64,000 nucleotides of DNA from Lunularia cruciata (taxonomy: Eukaryota; Streptophyta; Marchantiopsida; Lunulariales; Lunulariaceae), in NCBI GenBank assembly GCA_948567375.1, contig OX419755.1, positions 58,353,945 through 58,417,944 on the forward strand, in the 5' to 3' direction. This document shows positions 45,486 to 56,870 of the stretch, one piece after another (position 1 is the stretch's first letter; each line of letters opens with the position of its first letter). Below the pieces are notes generated by a model. That model did no database searches and was not told the DNA's origin. It was given only the letters and a program-made list of their open reading frames with translations. A program made the position numbers and the translations under genes.

Positions 45486-48002
45486 GAGACTGACATTCAG
45501 CTAACATCCGTTGTATAGGTTAATAGTGAAGGCGAGAACTCGTTGCGTGTTTGAGCTATAGGTGCAGGATCGGAGATGAGTTTCTTTTGAAGGTTATCAA
45601 AAGGTAAGGGAAGTGTGGGTGCATTGGACTGATAACAGCCTGTTCCGGAACACCAATGCTTTTGATGAATTGTATTAAAACCTTTTCGCCGAATCACATG
45701 TGCAATTATGGAGGACACCGATTCTTTCAATAATCGCTTCCGGTTTTGTTAAATTCGACCGAATGGTTTGTGCAATCCGTTGGGCTCTCCAATTCTCCCG
45801 AGAATTTTTCGAGAATTTTTGGACATGTACTGTTCTGACCCACAGGAGACATTCATGCAATCAGTAAGTTCACACTCATCAAGATGATTGTGAGATTCGA
45901 TCAGAGGGCTATCTGAAAGTTCTTCTGTACAATGAAGCGGTGGTTACTACTGACTCTATTGCACTTCTCGTCGCACAGAACACCAGAATTTGGACTTTAC
46001 CGTCCCACCCCACACCTCCGCAATAAAAAATCTTCAAGTTCAAGAATTATATCGGTGAATTGCAAAATGGTGGTAATGCTACGAGACTAACCTGGCAGAT
46101 ATGGAGAGGAACATGAGGATTGCAATCGGCCCAAGTTGAAGAAACTCCAGCGCACTTTCAGCACTCCAAGCTCAAATTCTCACACTCCAAGCACTGAATT
46201 ACAAGTTATCTCCACCGCTCTAAATAGGTCCAAAACCTCCACCCTTCCAACAATCAAACTTGCAGTGCAGTTCCGATAGTGAGCAAGCTTATCCCGTTAG
46301 TAGGTTGACACAACAGAACGTGATGGTTTACAGCTAGTGAGTCAGCTAAAAATGTGAGCTCTGGCTTTAAAGAAACTAGCTGATAAGATCCCCAGGTATT
46401 GAGACCGAAGATGATTCCTCTTTATTATAAGTCACAGATTTAATTCATGAATGTTTTCTAGAAACTAATATTTGAATGTCATATCTCCTCTCATATTACT
46501 ATTGAGAAAGTCACTCTCTTCTTCAATACTATGTTCAATGAGAATATTCACATGACCAATCTCGAAGGAGTACGAGTTGTTGACGCAAAGCATGGCTAAG
46601 ATAAAGTCTATGAGCTTCCGTACATGCTATCTCCTTAATGATTATTTTCTGATATTGCTTAATTGTATAAAGTCGTTAGATGATGGAATTTTTGTTATGT
46701 TTAAAGGGAAATCCGTTTATCATCCTAGTCCCATATGTGATGACACATGAATGTCATGGATCATATGAAGGCTTGTTGAAGTAAGAGAAACCGGAGAGAC
46801 TAATCGTTGCTTGGATATTGAGCTCTAACAAGACATGAAAAGATCCCCAGCGAGTATCGATGTCACCAGATTGAGAGAAAAGAGGAACTCAACAAGAATT
46901 GCCCGGCCGGCGATCCAAATATCTGAGCCTGTTCTGCAGCGTGATGGTGAAACGTTCGAACACCTAATGAGGCTAATGATCAGAATGGCTACCGATCAGA
47001 TGCTGAAGCAACGGGGTTCACTGCGTTTACGGGGGATTGTCGTCCTAGACCTATAAGGGATTTTGTCAAGCAGGTTGTGCGTCTCGAAGTCGGATGAAAT
47101 CTACAGAACCCTAAACATCCCAAGATAGACTGCTGCCAATTTTAGCTCCATTTAGCATCAATTTTAGCATCATAGTGTTATTTTCCTTGTACTGAGCCAT
47201 GTCACCTGCTTGTTAATCGTCCAGAACAGAGCCAGTAAGTACCTTCCCGACAAGACAGTCATTGGTAAGTATGTCAGTGATGCAGCAAAACTACCATACC
47301 CTCCTCACATTTCGCAAGTGTCCAAAATTTGCCAGCTCCATCCGCAAAGGTTGATCTTCAGAATTGCAAGTACAGTAGGGGGTTTCAGAAATCGGTTTGA
47401 CGGGATGTCTACGGGATATATAACAAACTTTCGTAACTATTTTGAGTGAACTCGGTAAGGAGATGAGGTGCTAATAAATTACAGTGAGGTGCTAATAAAT
47501 TAAAACGGTATATCACATGCAATTTGCATTCATTTATAAAAATTAAATGCTATACTACGGATGTTTAGGAGTTCCATAGTGAAATAAATCATTGTCAAAA
47601 GGGATGATGTGGCTTCTTGAGAGAATTACCACCTTTTTATGGTATGTGATTTTTGGTATATGATTTTTAGAGTGGGATTTATGAAATTTTTTGGCGGATC
47701 CAAAATGCTACTCTCAACTATTCAAATTCAAATTCACCAAATGCGAATGCTGTGCAAATGCTCTTGTCAGTAAACCAAACCGGTGGGTTTTGTAGTTTTG
47801 CATTGGTGTGTTGGTTCATATCCATATATATTAGTGTGGTGAGGGAGATAGCGCGAATTATGGTACATGATTTGCATCATCTTACAACAACCAAGAAATT
47901 AATTGGAGATCAAGGAATTTTACTCCAAAAGGGCAACAAAAATTTAGCAAAAATATGATTACAATGTAGGCTCACATATGGATGCAAACTCAAGTTGCAC
48001 TA

Positions 48003-48270
48003 TCAAGCGACTACCAGCGGCAACGAGCGTCTACCAACGTCAACCAACATCAACCAGCACCAACAAGCGTGTACGGGTGCCAACGAGCTTTGAGCTTCGA
48101 GCGCCATTGAGTGGCTACGAGCGGCTACGGGCAGCAATAGGCGGTGATGAGTAGCAATGAGCAACGACGAGCAACAACGAGCAATGACAAGCAGTGGCGA
48201 GCAATGACGAGCAGCGACCAGCAACAACCAGCAGCGATGAGCAACAACGAGCAACAACAAGCAGTGACAA
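48003..48270 (+). repeat. Degenerate 10-base minisatellite
   Basis: From about 48150 the unit is close to gagcaacrac with a 10-base period (gagcaacgac gagcaacaac and so on), with about 11-12 clear units. 48003-48120 holds more divergent units (accaacatca, accagcacca). A 10-base period does not keep a reading frame, so this is probably not protein-coding. Confidence 0.8.
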
Positions 48271-48331
48271 GAAAAATCTCATTTAATCCTAAATTAACAT
48301 ATTAAATCCCATATAAATCATGTTCTCGCTC

Positions 48332-48485
48332 GTCTAGTGCATAAATTTGTCAATTTTTGATTACCATGGGTATTCTCAAACATCATGGATGCTCCCTTTG
48401 GTGGCCTCGGTTGTCTAGTGCATAAATTTGTCAACTTTTGATTACCATGGGTGTTCTCGAACATGTGTTCCCTTTGGTGGCTGCC
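48332..48485. repeat. Tandem duplication, period 81 bases
   Basis: gtctagtgcataaatttgtc starts at 48332 and 48413; the units share gattaccatgggt, ttctc-aacat and ccctttggtgg. The second unit has a small deletion. Confidence 0.85.
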
Positions 48486-48859
48486 ACTTTCACTCTAACC
48501 GTAAATGATCAACTTTATTATCCCTAATACGTAATCAATGCACTACGGAGTGATAACAAAAAATTCCTTATTCCTTATTTTCTACAAACCACCTCATATG
48601 GAGTGCGCTAATAATAAGGAACTTGGCCCAAACTCCGTAACAATACCTTTTCTACCTCTCGGTCACACACCGTACCCATTTAGTCAACGCTTCATAACTA
48701 TCTATATGAAAAGTTATGAAACTTCATATAACTATTTCTGAAACCCCCTAGTGTACTACTACATTCTTTTCCTGCAATCAGGGAATCCAAGGAGTTCTGT
48801 GATTATGAATGAAAGCGAAGACTAAAGATTGGACTTTAAGGACTCGAAAGTGTAGTGGA

Positions 48860-49605
48860 GGAACGCGACTGCGTGTGAAAACAAGAAGGATGGGAAGACA
48901 CCATCAAGCCATACAAGGAAAAGATAAAGCGGGTAAAATGGGGCTAAACCGGTAGGAGGAATCTGCACTACAGCTTCTAAAATATTTGAACAAGAAAAAG
49001 ACAACCCCATAGAGAGCAAAATATTTGAACGAGAAAAATGGGACCGCGTAGAGAGCAAAAAGAGAGAGACAAAAAAAGGTAAAATAGGGCTAGGCCCCAA
49101 TAGAGTCTATATGAGAATTCTGCTCTACTGCACCTAAAATATCCTGAGTTATGCAAGTCATAGGGTCTACAAACAACTGGAGCATCTGAAGAAGTATCAC
49201 CTAGTGTGTTTGTTCTCTTATGGATTGCACCAATCACTGTCCTCTGTAGAGCAATGGACACACACTCCCTAAATATACTACAAAGTATGCAACCCTGACG
49301 CCTAACATGATAAGCTCTGGTGCATTCCCTGACAAATGTGTCGAACACCATGTCCATAGCTCCATATAACTCCAAAGCTAGAGGAACAAAGAGGTAACCT
49401 CGCTACATGCCCCTATACTCAGAGACCTTACGACCTGGTGTTGCACTCGCCGCCCATCCAAGGGGTGGATAATCACTCCTTCCAAAGCGGTACCACACGT
49501 AGGGTCTGTAACCATGACATCCGCTATTGTCACTTGATCATCTCAGACCAAGTATAAATCTGCCCTGACACTCGTTGTCTGCAAAGCATATGAACGCTCC
49601 ATCCA
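48860..49605 (-). pseudogene. 5'-truncated LINE copy (endonuclease region plus tail)
   Basis: Tail at 48860-48945 (aacgcgactgcgtgtgaaaa, gaaggatgggaag). The copy then matches 56740-57280 of the good copy; the frame 48977-49375 still reads MELYGAMDMVFDTFVREC and AYHVRRQG. An expansion of about 100 bases with repeated aaaatatttgaac and gagagcaaaa blocks lies inside its 3' UTR (about 48970-49060). The 5' truncation is near 49605. Confidence 0.85.
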
Positions 49606-51166
49606 AACCATTATATTTGAACAAGGCGAGGGGAATTTGTGGTTAACGATCTTGAATCCATTTTAAATGAGTTGATTTTGTTCTCCCAGTAGATACAATG
49701 TATCAAATAAGACGAACCCAGAATGAGATAATACTAATAAGAAATATGAATTGCACAACAACGCAACCCATAAAGGAACACGATGTCTTTAACAAATGGA
49801 AAGCCCAATCACCCAAAGGAAGCACAATGAAAGGGCCTCTAAAACTACAGAAATGTGTTGAACCGTATGGAACATATGGGATAAAGAAGATGGGGTATAA
49901 AAGATAGGAGAGGTCCTATTGCTACTATTCCATCATGTAAACAAATATTTGGGAACGTTGTAAAATGGATTGGCAGAGAATTTTAGAAAAGAAATTTTGA
50001 ACCAACTGAGAATCTGGCAGTGATATCCGAAGACCTCAAGTTTACCAACGTATCCGAGGACATAGTGGGTTTCTTCGTTTTCCAAGCGTTACACTCATGA
50101 CAATGATCTCTTTTCGCTGCACATCGTTTCCTGCAGGTCGACATAATGATGCATATCAGGTTTAGACGCTGTTACGTAGACAAGAGCGGTTCTTGTTCCT
50201 GTGTAGACAGGAATATGAAGACCTCTCATCATCTATTCTCATCTCCTTTTCTATGTTTTTGCTTTTGATGGGGAGGACGGAGAAATAGATAAGACAGAGA
50301 AAATGTACATTGTATGAGATTATAGGTTAGAAGTAAATAGTTATTTTTTCTATTTTTATTTTCGTTTTATTTTGTAGGGTATGGAGAATTAGGTAGTAAA
50401 ATATGAATATACTTAGATCTTTTATTGTTATGAATGATTACTTTAGCACAGGAGTTATGATCTTTTGTTGTTATTCTCTTGGTTTTTATGCTTTGGATTT
50501 ATTGGAATCTAGTTTACAAACTACAAAGATGAGAAATAGAAAAATGACTATTCAGGGATTTTAGAATTTTGAGATTTAATGTATTCATATTTTAAGATTG
50601 TGGATTGTGGTTTTGCAAAATACAAAAATTAAAGATGAAGTATCTTGTGTTATTGTTTTTATTTTTGCGTAAGTTATAGTTTCTCTTCTACATATGGTGT
50701 CATCTTCAGCAACACAAGATACATTATTCTAGGTGTATCATAGACTCTTTATCTTATAAGGACAAAGACCCATGTAGGAATGATATACAAGGATTTTGGT
50801 TGGACCATATCGGAAGTCTATGTAAGATAGGCAACCAAATCAAGATCATTGATATTTGGAATAACACACACTATGTTGATCCTTTCATAAACCATTCAAG
50901 ATAAGCAAATGGAGACGTGGTAGTGATAAGCAACAAAGTAAGCTATATTTTAGAGTTATTCAAGAGTATTTTTCCATGTCCACACATATTGCATAAAATT
51001 ATTTTTGTGTCTAGATAGTCTAGATAGATAGTTTAAATAATGAGGCTAGATAGTCTTCCGCTTACCACTTAATCTATTGGCACATAATCCCTTTAGTGAT
51101 TTCATAGAGTTATTCTTCATGGCTATAATAGTAGCTAATCAGAATAATTACACTTGGAATAGTGGC
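49606..51166. other. Intergenic, partly AT-rich, no recognised gene
   Basis: No coding sequence or repeat that I recognise. 50230-50700 is strongly AT-rich. Confidence 0.4.
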
Positions 51167-51742
51167 TGTAATGTTCTGAGTACAAGAGAACATCCAAGAG
51201 AAATACAAGGCTTCATCCCTCAATACTCCAATGCCCCAAAGGAACATCTTGTCTTTATTATATAATAAGAGGATCCACTCAAAGTGAGCTCCATCCTTGG
51301 ATCAGATATATGGATTTGTGACATGTCAACAAGCTCCACCCTTACATTAGTTGCATGGATTGGTGATATGTTGATCCTTGTCCTATTTGGTTGGTCAAAC
51401 AAGTTTGACTAGAGGGAATCTTTGGAGAATCTTATTGTAAGAATCTCATACAACATAGGTGAGGTACTGTTGGATAGCTCTTGATGAGACAAAAAGTGGA
51501 GAAGGCAACAAATTTTTTCAAAGGGAAGCATTTTTTAATTTTCAATGCCTAATTCATTAGTTTAGACTTCCAAAATCAGCTTTGGAGTTTTCAAGGTGGT
51601 TTTGGTCTCTGCTCTATTAATGGAAGTACTCTTCTGGTGACACTTCTATCTGATCTACTTAGACCATCATATATAACATCCCTCCAAATACTACCAAGTC
51701 AATTTCCACCTCTAGATAATATATCTAGCTAATGGTATTTCA
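51167..51742 (+). repeat. LTR-X copy
   Basis: Starts TGTAATGTTC, includes caatgccccaaaggaacatc and tattatataa, and ends taatggtatttca, as in the other LTR-X copies, without the internal duplication. It abuts LINE sequence at 51743. A target duplication is not clear. Confidence 0.7.
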
Positions 51743-52560
51743 ATTGCAAAGTGTAGATTCCTATGTTAGTTAACTTTTAGATGCAAATTGATATCAATAC
51801 ACATCTTCTTTACACACTTAAGAGCATGTTACTATATTAGATGCAACAAGGATTCCTATGATTCATTGCACTTTGGAGGACAAAAGATAGCTACTTGTGG
51901 TGTCATCAAGGAAGTTTGTAATGGCATATGGGAGTATATATTTTACTTGGAGTGAACATTGGTATACATTGCAAATGAAATGAATTAGTATATACTTGTA
52001 TATGATTTTAAATAATTGGGTGATAGGAGTGGATGTTGTGGTTACAAATTCCAAACAAGATGCAATTTTGGTAGAGGTTAGTACTCATACACTTGGATTG
52101 CCAAAGACCAAAGCAACTTTAAGCAAAGTCTTCAAGTATATGGGTATGTAACAAGGTCAAATTTTTGTTCCTTTAGCCTTGGAGTTATATAGCGCTATGG
52201 ATACAATATTTGGCACCTTTTTCAAGGATTGCATACGATCTTATCATACTAAACAATAAGGAATATTACCTTAATTTTCCTCTTTTATGTCTAACTTAAG
52301 ATAGCAAGTGTACATTTGTTCTATAGAAAGCAACTCACAAGAGAATAATCACAATAATGAATACTTATTTGGTTGTTCTAACGATACAAAGACCATTTAA
52401 TCTACATAGCTTTTACATTCTAAGAACAATAGATAGATTTCCCATTTCAATGCTATTTAAGCTTAATCCTATTTTACATCTTGGGAGGTTCTATTCTTTT
52501 CCGGATCGGATTGATGTAGTCTTCCGCTCATTCTTATTATCCTGTGTACTTCATTTTTCT
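51743..52560 (+). pseudogene. LINE fragment (endonuclease region plus tail)
   Basis: In shifting frames the translation matches the good copy from its zinc knuckle (about residue 780) onward: FVMAYGS and WSEHWYTLQM, then GVDVVVTNS, then IFVPLALELYSAMDTIFGTF. The region ends in a decayed tail (cttaatcctattttac, ttattatcctgtgtac, 52456-52560). It may have been joined to further LINE sequence before LTR-X inserted, but no match is visible left of 51167. Confidence 0.75.
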
Positions 52561-53634
52561 CTTTCCCATTCATTACGTTTCCAATGCAACCTCAAGTGAA
52601 ATAGCACCAATGAATTTCAACTTTGACTTTTTAAAAGTGAAGAACTCATAGCTAGCCCTATTGGTAAGTAGACTCTATTGGTAAGTAGACTGTAATATCG
52701 ATGCGTCCTTAATTTTACTAGTATTATAAAGGATGCTATAAACATATTAACTAGTAGTAACTAGGTAGTATCATTTTCTTTTTACGGTAGATTATCAAAT
52801 TTTGACAATAGATTCGAAGGAAATGAGATGAAAGCCTTTAGTCAAAAGAAAAATAGTGTAACCAAGTCCTAGCTCCCCTCCCCCAATATAGTTATCGAAA
52901 ACAATCAAATCAACGAGCAAGATGCATACAATCAAAAGATCCCTTTGCACTTTAAATATGAAAAGGATAAAAGAATTAGGACAACTTCTTTTAACTGCTT
53001 GGATCGACAAATATCACATGCCATACAAAAATATAACCGAGAAGTCATGGTCCCCAAAGTCTTATTAGTCATAGTTGTACTTACTACACATGCCTAGAGT
53101 AGTCATATCCTTCCCTGACTGAAAACTGAATAACAAACGGGCCAGGGTTAATAAGAAATAAGAAGTGATCACTACCTTTTATTTCCCACTACTACAATTG
53201 AGCACCACCACTACAATGTTGATGGGTTGTCTTAAGTACTCGCATTTCCTACTCTTACTACTACAAATTACTGTAGCAAAAAGAATGGTGCTAGCAACCT
53301 GAGCTCAAGCAAACCACCTTACCTCGTCTGTACTTACTTGTCCCTTGATCAATTCGCGAGAGCTACGAAGAAACTACTGTCCGTACTATTTAGCAGCAGA
53401 AGACCAACGCTCAATCTTCATGCTTTAGGCCGGTCCTCGATCACTTTGGCTTTTGGCAACTCAGCGTACTCTCACGAGGATGCAAGAGGTGCAGACCACG
53501 GATTCGAAGAAAAGAAGAAGAACAGAAAGAATTTCCGATTGCTTGCCGTTGACCTCTTATTATCTCAAGGTTCGTTCTGGGAAAAGTGAAAGCTGATGAA
53601 CGGAACTACTACTGTATGGTGTGTAAGAAAGGTC

Positions 53635-53682
53635 GAAAAAGCGACCGCGTGTGAAGATAGAAGGATGGGAAGACCCCGTCGA
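53635..53682 (-). mobile_element. LINE 3'-tail fragment (about 48 bases)
   Basis: aaaagcgaccgcgtgtgaag followed by agaaggatgggaagacccc, matching the LINE 3' end. A gtcga repeat on both sides (53632-53636 and 53678-53682) overlaps the tail and is too short to count as a target duplication. Confidence 0.7.
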
Positions 53683-53828
53683 TGATCCAGAAGTCCAAAC
53701 TTCTTCCCTCTGCCAAGATAATAAACTATGGTTAAGAGAGAATCTATGCTGGTGTGCACTTGGCCCGTACGCATCATCCAATTCCTCCAATTGAATACTG
53801 GTCGAGTGTAAATCCACGGTAGCTCTCA

Positions 53829-54180
53829 TTACTTTTCCATAAGCTCGAAAACGTAATCATCATCGCGAGGTGTGGCGACCGTGACACAGTTGGAGGGGGC
53901 AGTTATGTGCTTACAAACGCCCAATCGCTGCAGCTGAGGAGAATCGAGAACGCACAACCCGTTACTCGCAAATCGAGTTGCAGCATCCTCAACGTTTTTG
54001 TAAGGAGAGAACTTCAAGAACCTTTCGATCCGTTTGCGTCCACAAAGAAGAAAAGGGTTCGGATCTATCTTCCTCAGCCACAAAGTACACGTCATCCGGA
54101 CAACCTTTTGGGATTATCCAAAGGCCGTGATTTGCTTTTCGTCCCAATTACAAAACCAAGACCGGTCGTCTCTGGTACGA
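53829..54180 (-). pseudogene. Possible broken protein-coding fragment, unidentified
   Basis: Two minus-strand frames look protein-like and would join with one phase change near 54020-54050: one reads WIIPKGCPDDVYFVAEEDRS, the other NVEDAATRFASNGLCVLD, then VTVATPRDDDYVFELMEK before a stop at 53829. No family was recognised. It may be a gene fragment with a frameshift, two exons, or chance. Confidence 0.25.
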
Positions 54181-56446
54181 CTACTATCCTTTTGTGGCAG
54201 ATCTACTGCATTGTCATATCAGAAAATCCTCTGGTGAAGTCATGGTAAGTCTGTAGATAGTTTACTCATTTGGACATTGTCAAGGTCCTAAAGAAGTGCA
54301 AGTGAACTGGACGTATCTGGTCCGAGTTGCCAAACGTCATTAGTAGCGCAATTTAGTAGGATCTGCGAGCAGATTCGGCTCAATCCGGCATGATTACGAG
54401 ATGTATGTTGATAGAAACTACGAGATGGATGTTGGATAGAAACTATGATTGCTTGTACTGGGTTAATATTACAGCGGATCTAGGTTTGTCGATTCTTCAT
54501 GACTTATTTACTTATTGACTTATTTACGTATGACTTATTTAGAAATGATCTCCTATTTGGCTCGGTTTCTACTGCCAAATGACAAACAGCGCAAGTTGCT
54601 TCGCTGCGACTCCGATTTGAAGTTGTTTCCAACTTGAGCTTCGATGATTTTCATATGATGACTTTCTCTCTAGGTGATTATTTGTTGTGGGTCTTGAGCC
54701 GATGGAAATCATAGCATATAGTGTTAGTAAACTACTCTGACCAACACTGGATTCTTCAAGTTCATTTGAAGGTCTTTATGAACAACCTGTACGCCCTAAA
54801 TCAAATCAACCGTAGCTTTAAACCAGTTCTTTTCGTTTAGATCATACGTCAAGGCATAAGAGAAACCATTTATGCCAAACTCAATCGGAACAACCATCTT
54901 CCTTCCTTAGCGTTGTCCTACAATTCTGACCAGAATTAGTGTGTACCGTATTACACTAATTCTTATCCGGACCTAGCTTACTGATCTTGTCGCGAAATTG
55001 AAATTGGCTACTAACTGATTCCATAGAAATGATGGCCAATTAAACACAGCGTCGTGGTCGAACATTGGCTGACAACAGTACCCCACTATCTCGGATTATG
55101 GGCAATGGGCATGATGAACACTTGAATGGGCGACCTCTACGTAGTCCACCTCCCGGCGCGGTGGTAAGGGTACTGTAGTCGAACTCCAGCTGGTTCGGGT
55201 TTCCACGAGACATTGAGGTGAGACGCGGAGCATCGGGAGAGCAAATGTCTCAACAGCAGCTTGTCCAGTTCTCGTAGGCCAAAATTGAGATGCATTGCCC
55301 AAGTGAGTAATTTGACGGCAACACAGGGTCAGGCGAGCGCATGGTGACATGGGGGACTACTGAAGACAGCACGGATGTTTGGGGTGACATAGATTGTTCC
55401 AGTCCCATGTGGTCCTGTGATTGAATTTTTGTGCAGTATAGTACAGTACTAAATGTACACAAAACTTGGAAATATGAGGCGACTAGTGAGTAAACTGGTC
55501 CACTTTAATTGTAGATCCTCGTGACTGGATTTTGAACTTCTCAATTTAGCATCAGGTGTGTTCGAACAATGGGGGGGTCCAAGTCTCAGTCAATGATTAA
55601 ACTTCTGTATCTTAAAGCTACTTATCTTCATGATCAGATAAGTAGCAGAAGCTGCCGCACTGTACTTGCGTTTCTTGAACTTGTTTGAGTCCTCCCGTGC
55701 CGACTCCTAGAGCAAGACCAGTGTGATGTCATCAAATTGTGTACGACTGTTAGATCTCCGCGACTGAAATGCTTCTAAGTGATGTTTGTGACGGGCCGTC
55801 TGCGGATTCTTCCACACCCATTGGACCTACAAAGGGTACGTTTGTTCCAATCTAATGCAGTGGAGCAAGGTCTTTGCGCTGTTCCGTGCGGAAACCGGTC
55901 AAACTTTGTAGACGTCGTCAACTCCAAAGCTGCTGCATTGCGCCAAACACTTTTCAGGCTCCTGTTCCTGTTGGCACTTACTGTACCAAAAGCAAGATGT
56001 ATTCAACTTCTACGAACAATCTGCTGAGCTTCACTGGCCCCTCTGAAACTGGATAACCCCGGGAGTCAAATTGTTACTACTGGAAGATAGTTCATCTTGA
56101 GAGCTATTCCGCCATCTTCTCACTATTCTTAGATCTTTACGCATCCGTCTGCCTTACTTACCATCCCTGACATCGTCCACTGTGGTACGATTCTTTCTGA
56201 AGTTCACCGAACTTTGTAAAACGCTATGTTGTGTTTTGGCTATTTACTCATCCGAACATGAGATGTATCTACATTAGCCCTGCTCTGAGGGCAAGGTGGT
56301 GGTAATGCCTACTATTTCACTTAAATATCGTGCAGAAGTTTTATCATGCAAGACAAGAAATGAAAACTATCGTCTCTGCTTGTTATTGCACTGCTACTCT
56401 ATCAGCAGTCGCAACCCTAAGTTCACTTTCCTCCCAGTTGAATGTC

Positions 56447-56594
56447 TTATGTGTCTTTAGCTCGGATATCTTAGGTGCAGTGTGGCCGATTTTTTATATA
56501 GACTCTATTGGGGTTTAGCCCCATTTTACCGTATTTGTTCTTCTTCTCCTTCGTACGGCTTGATGGGGTCTTCCCATCCTTCGTGTTTTTACCC
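56447..56594 (+). mobile_element. LINE 3'-tail stub (about 148 bases) with target duplication
   Basis: agctcggatatcttaggtgc, gactctattggggtttagcc, cgtacggcttgatggggtct and cccatccttc in LINE order. Flanked by gttgaatgtc at 56437-56446 and 56595-56604, a perfect 10-base direct repeat. The terminal cgcggtcgcc block is missing; the stub ends tcgtgtttttaccc. Its 3' end faces that of the good LINE copy about 80 bases away. Confidence 0.85.
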
Positions 56595-56870
56595 GTTGAA
56601 TGTCATTGTGATTGATAGTGACGGAGCCTTCGCAGCCCCCAGTTTGTTAAAATCGACTTCAAAGGCCGATGTTAGAGAAAAGGCGACCGCGTAGGAAAAA
56701 TGAAGGATGGGAAGACCCCATCAAGCCGTACAAGGGAGAGACAAAAAAGGTAACATGGGGCTAAGCCCCAATAGAGTCTGTATGAGAAATCTGCCCTACC
56801 GCACCTAAGATATCCGAGCTATGCAAGTCGTACGGTCTACACACAACTGGAGCATCCGAAGAAACATCAC

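Larger units (their letters stand above)
42801..48002. other. Intergenic region upstream of GS2, no recognised gene
   Basis: The first few hundred bases are likely GS2 promoter and 5' leader (pyrimidine-rich CT runs near 42860-43000). The rest has only short frames, none recognised. It includes a gta microsatellite (about 43087-43125), the duplication at 44619-44837 and the hairpin at 45434-45485. Confidence 0.4.
52561..56436. other. Intergenic, no recognised complete gene
   Basis: Contains the LINE tail at 53635-53682 and a possible gene fragment at 53829-54180. Otherwise only short frames, none recognised; a hairpin (gctacttatct / agataagtagc) lies near 55617-55646. Confidence 0.4.

Noticed and set aside
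48003-48270. Minisatellite as a CRISPR array
   Set aside because: Units are about 10 bases without spacers, and the genome is eukaryotic.
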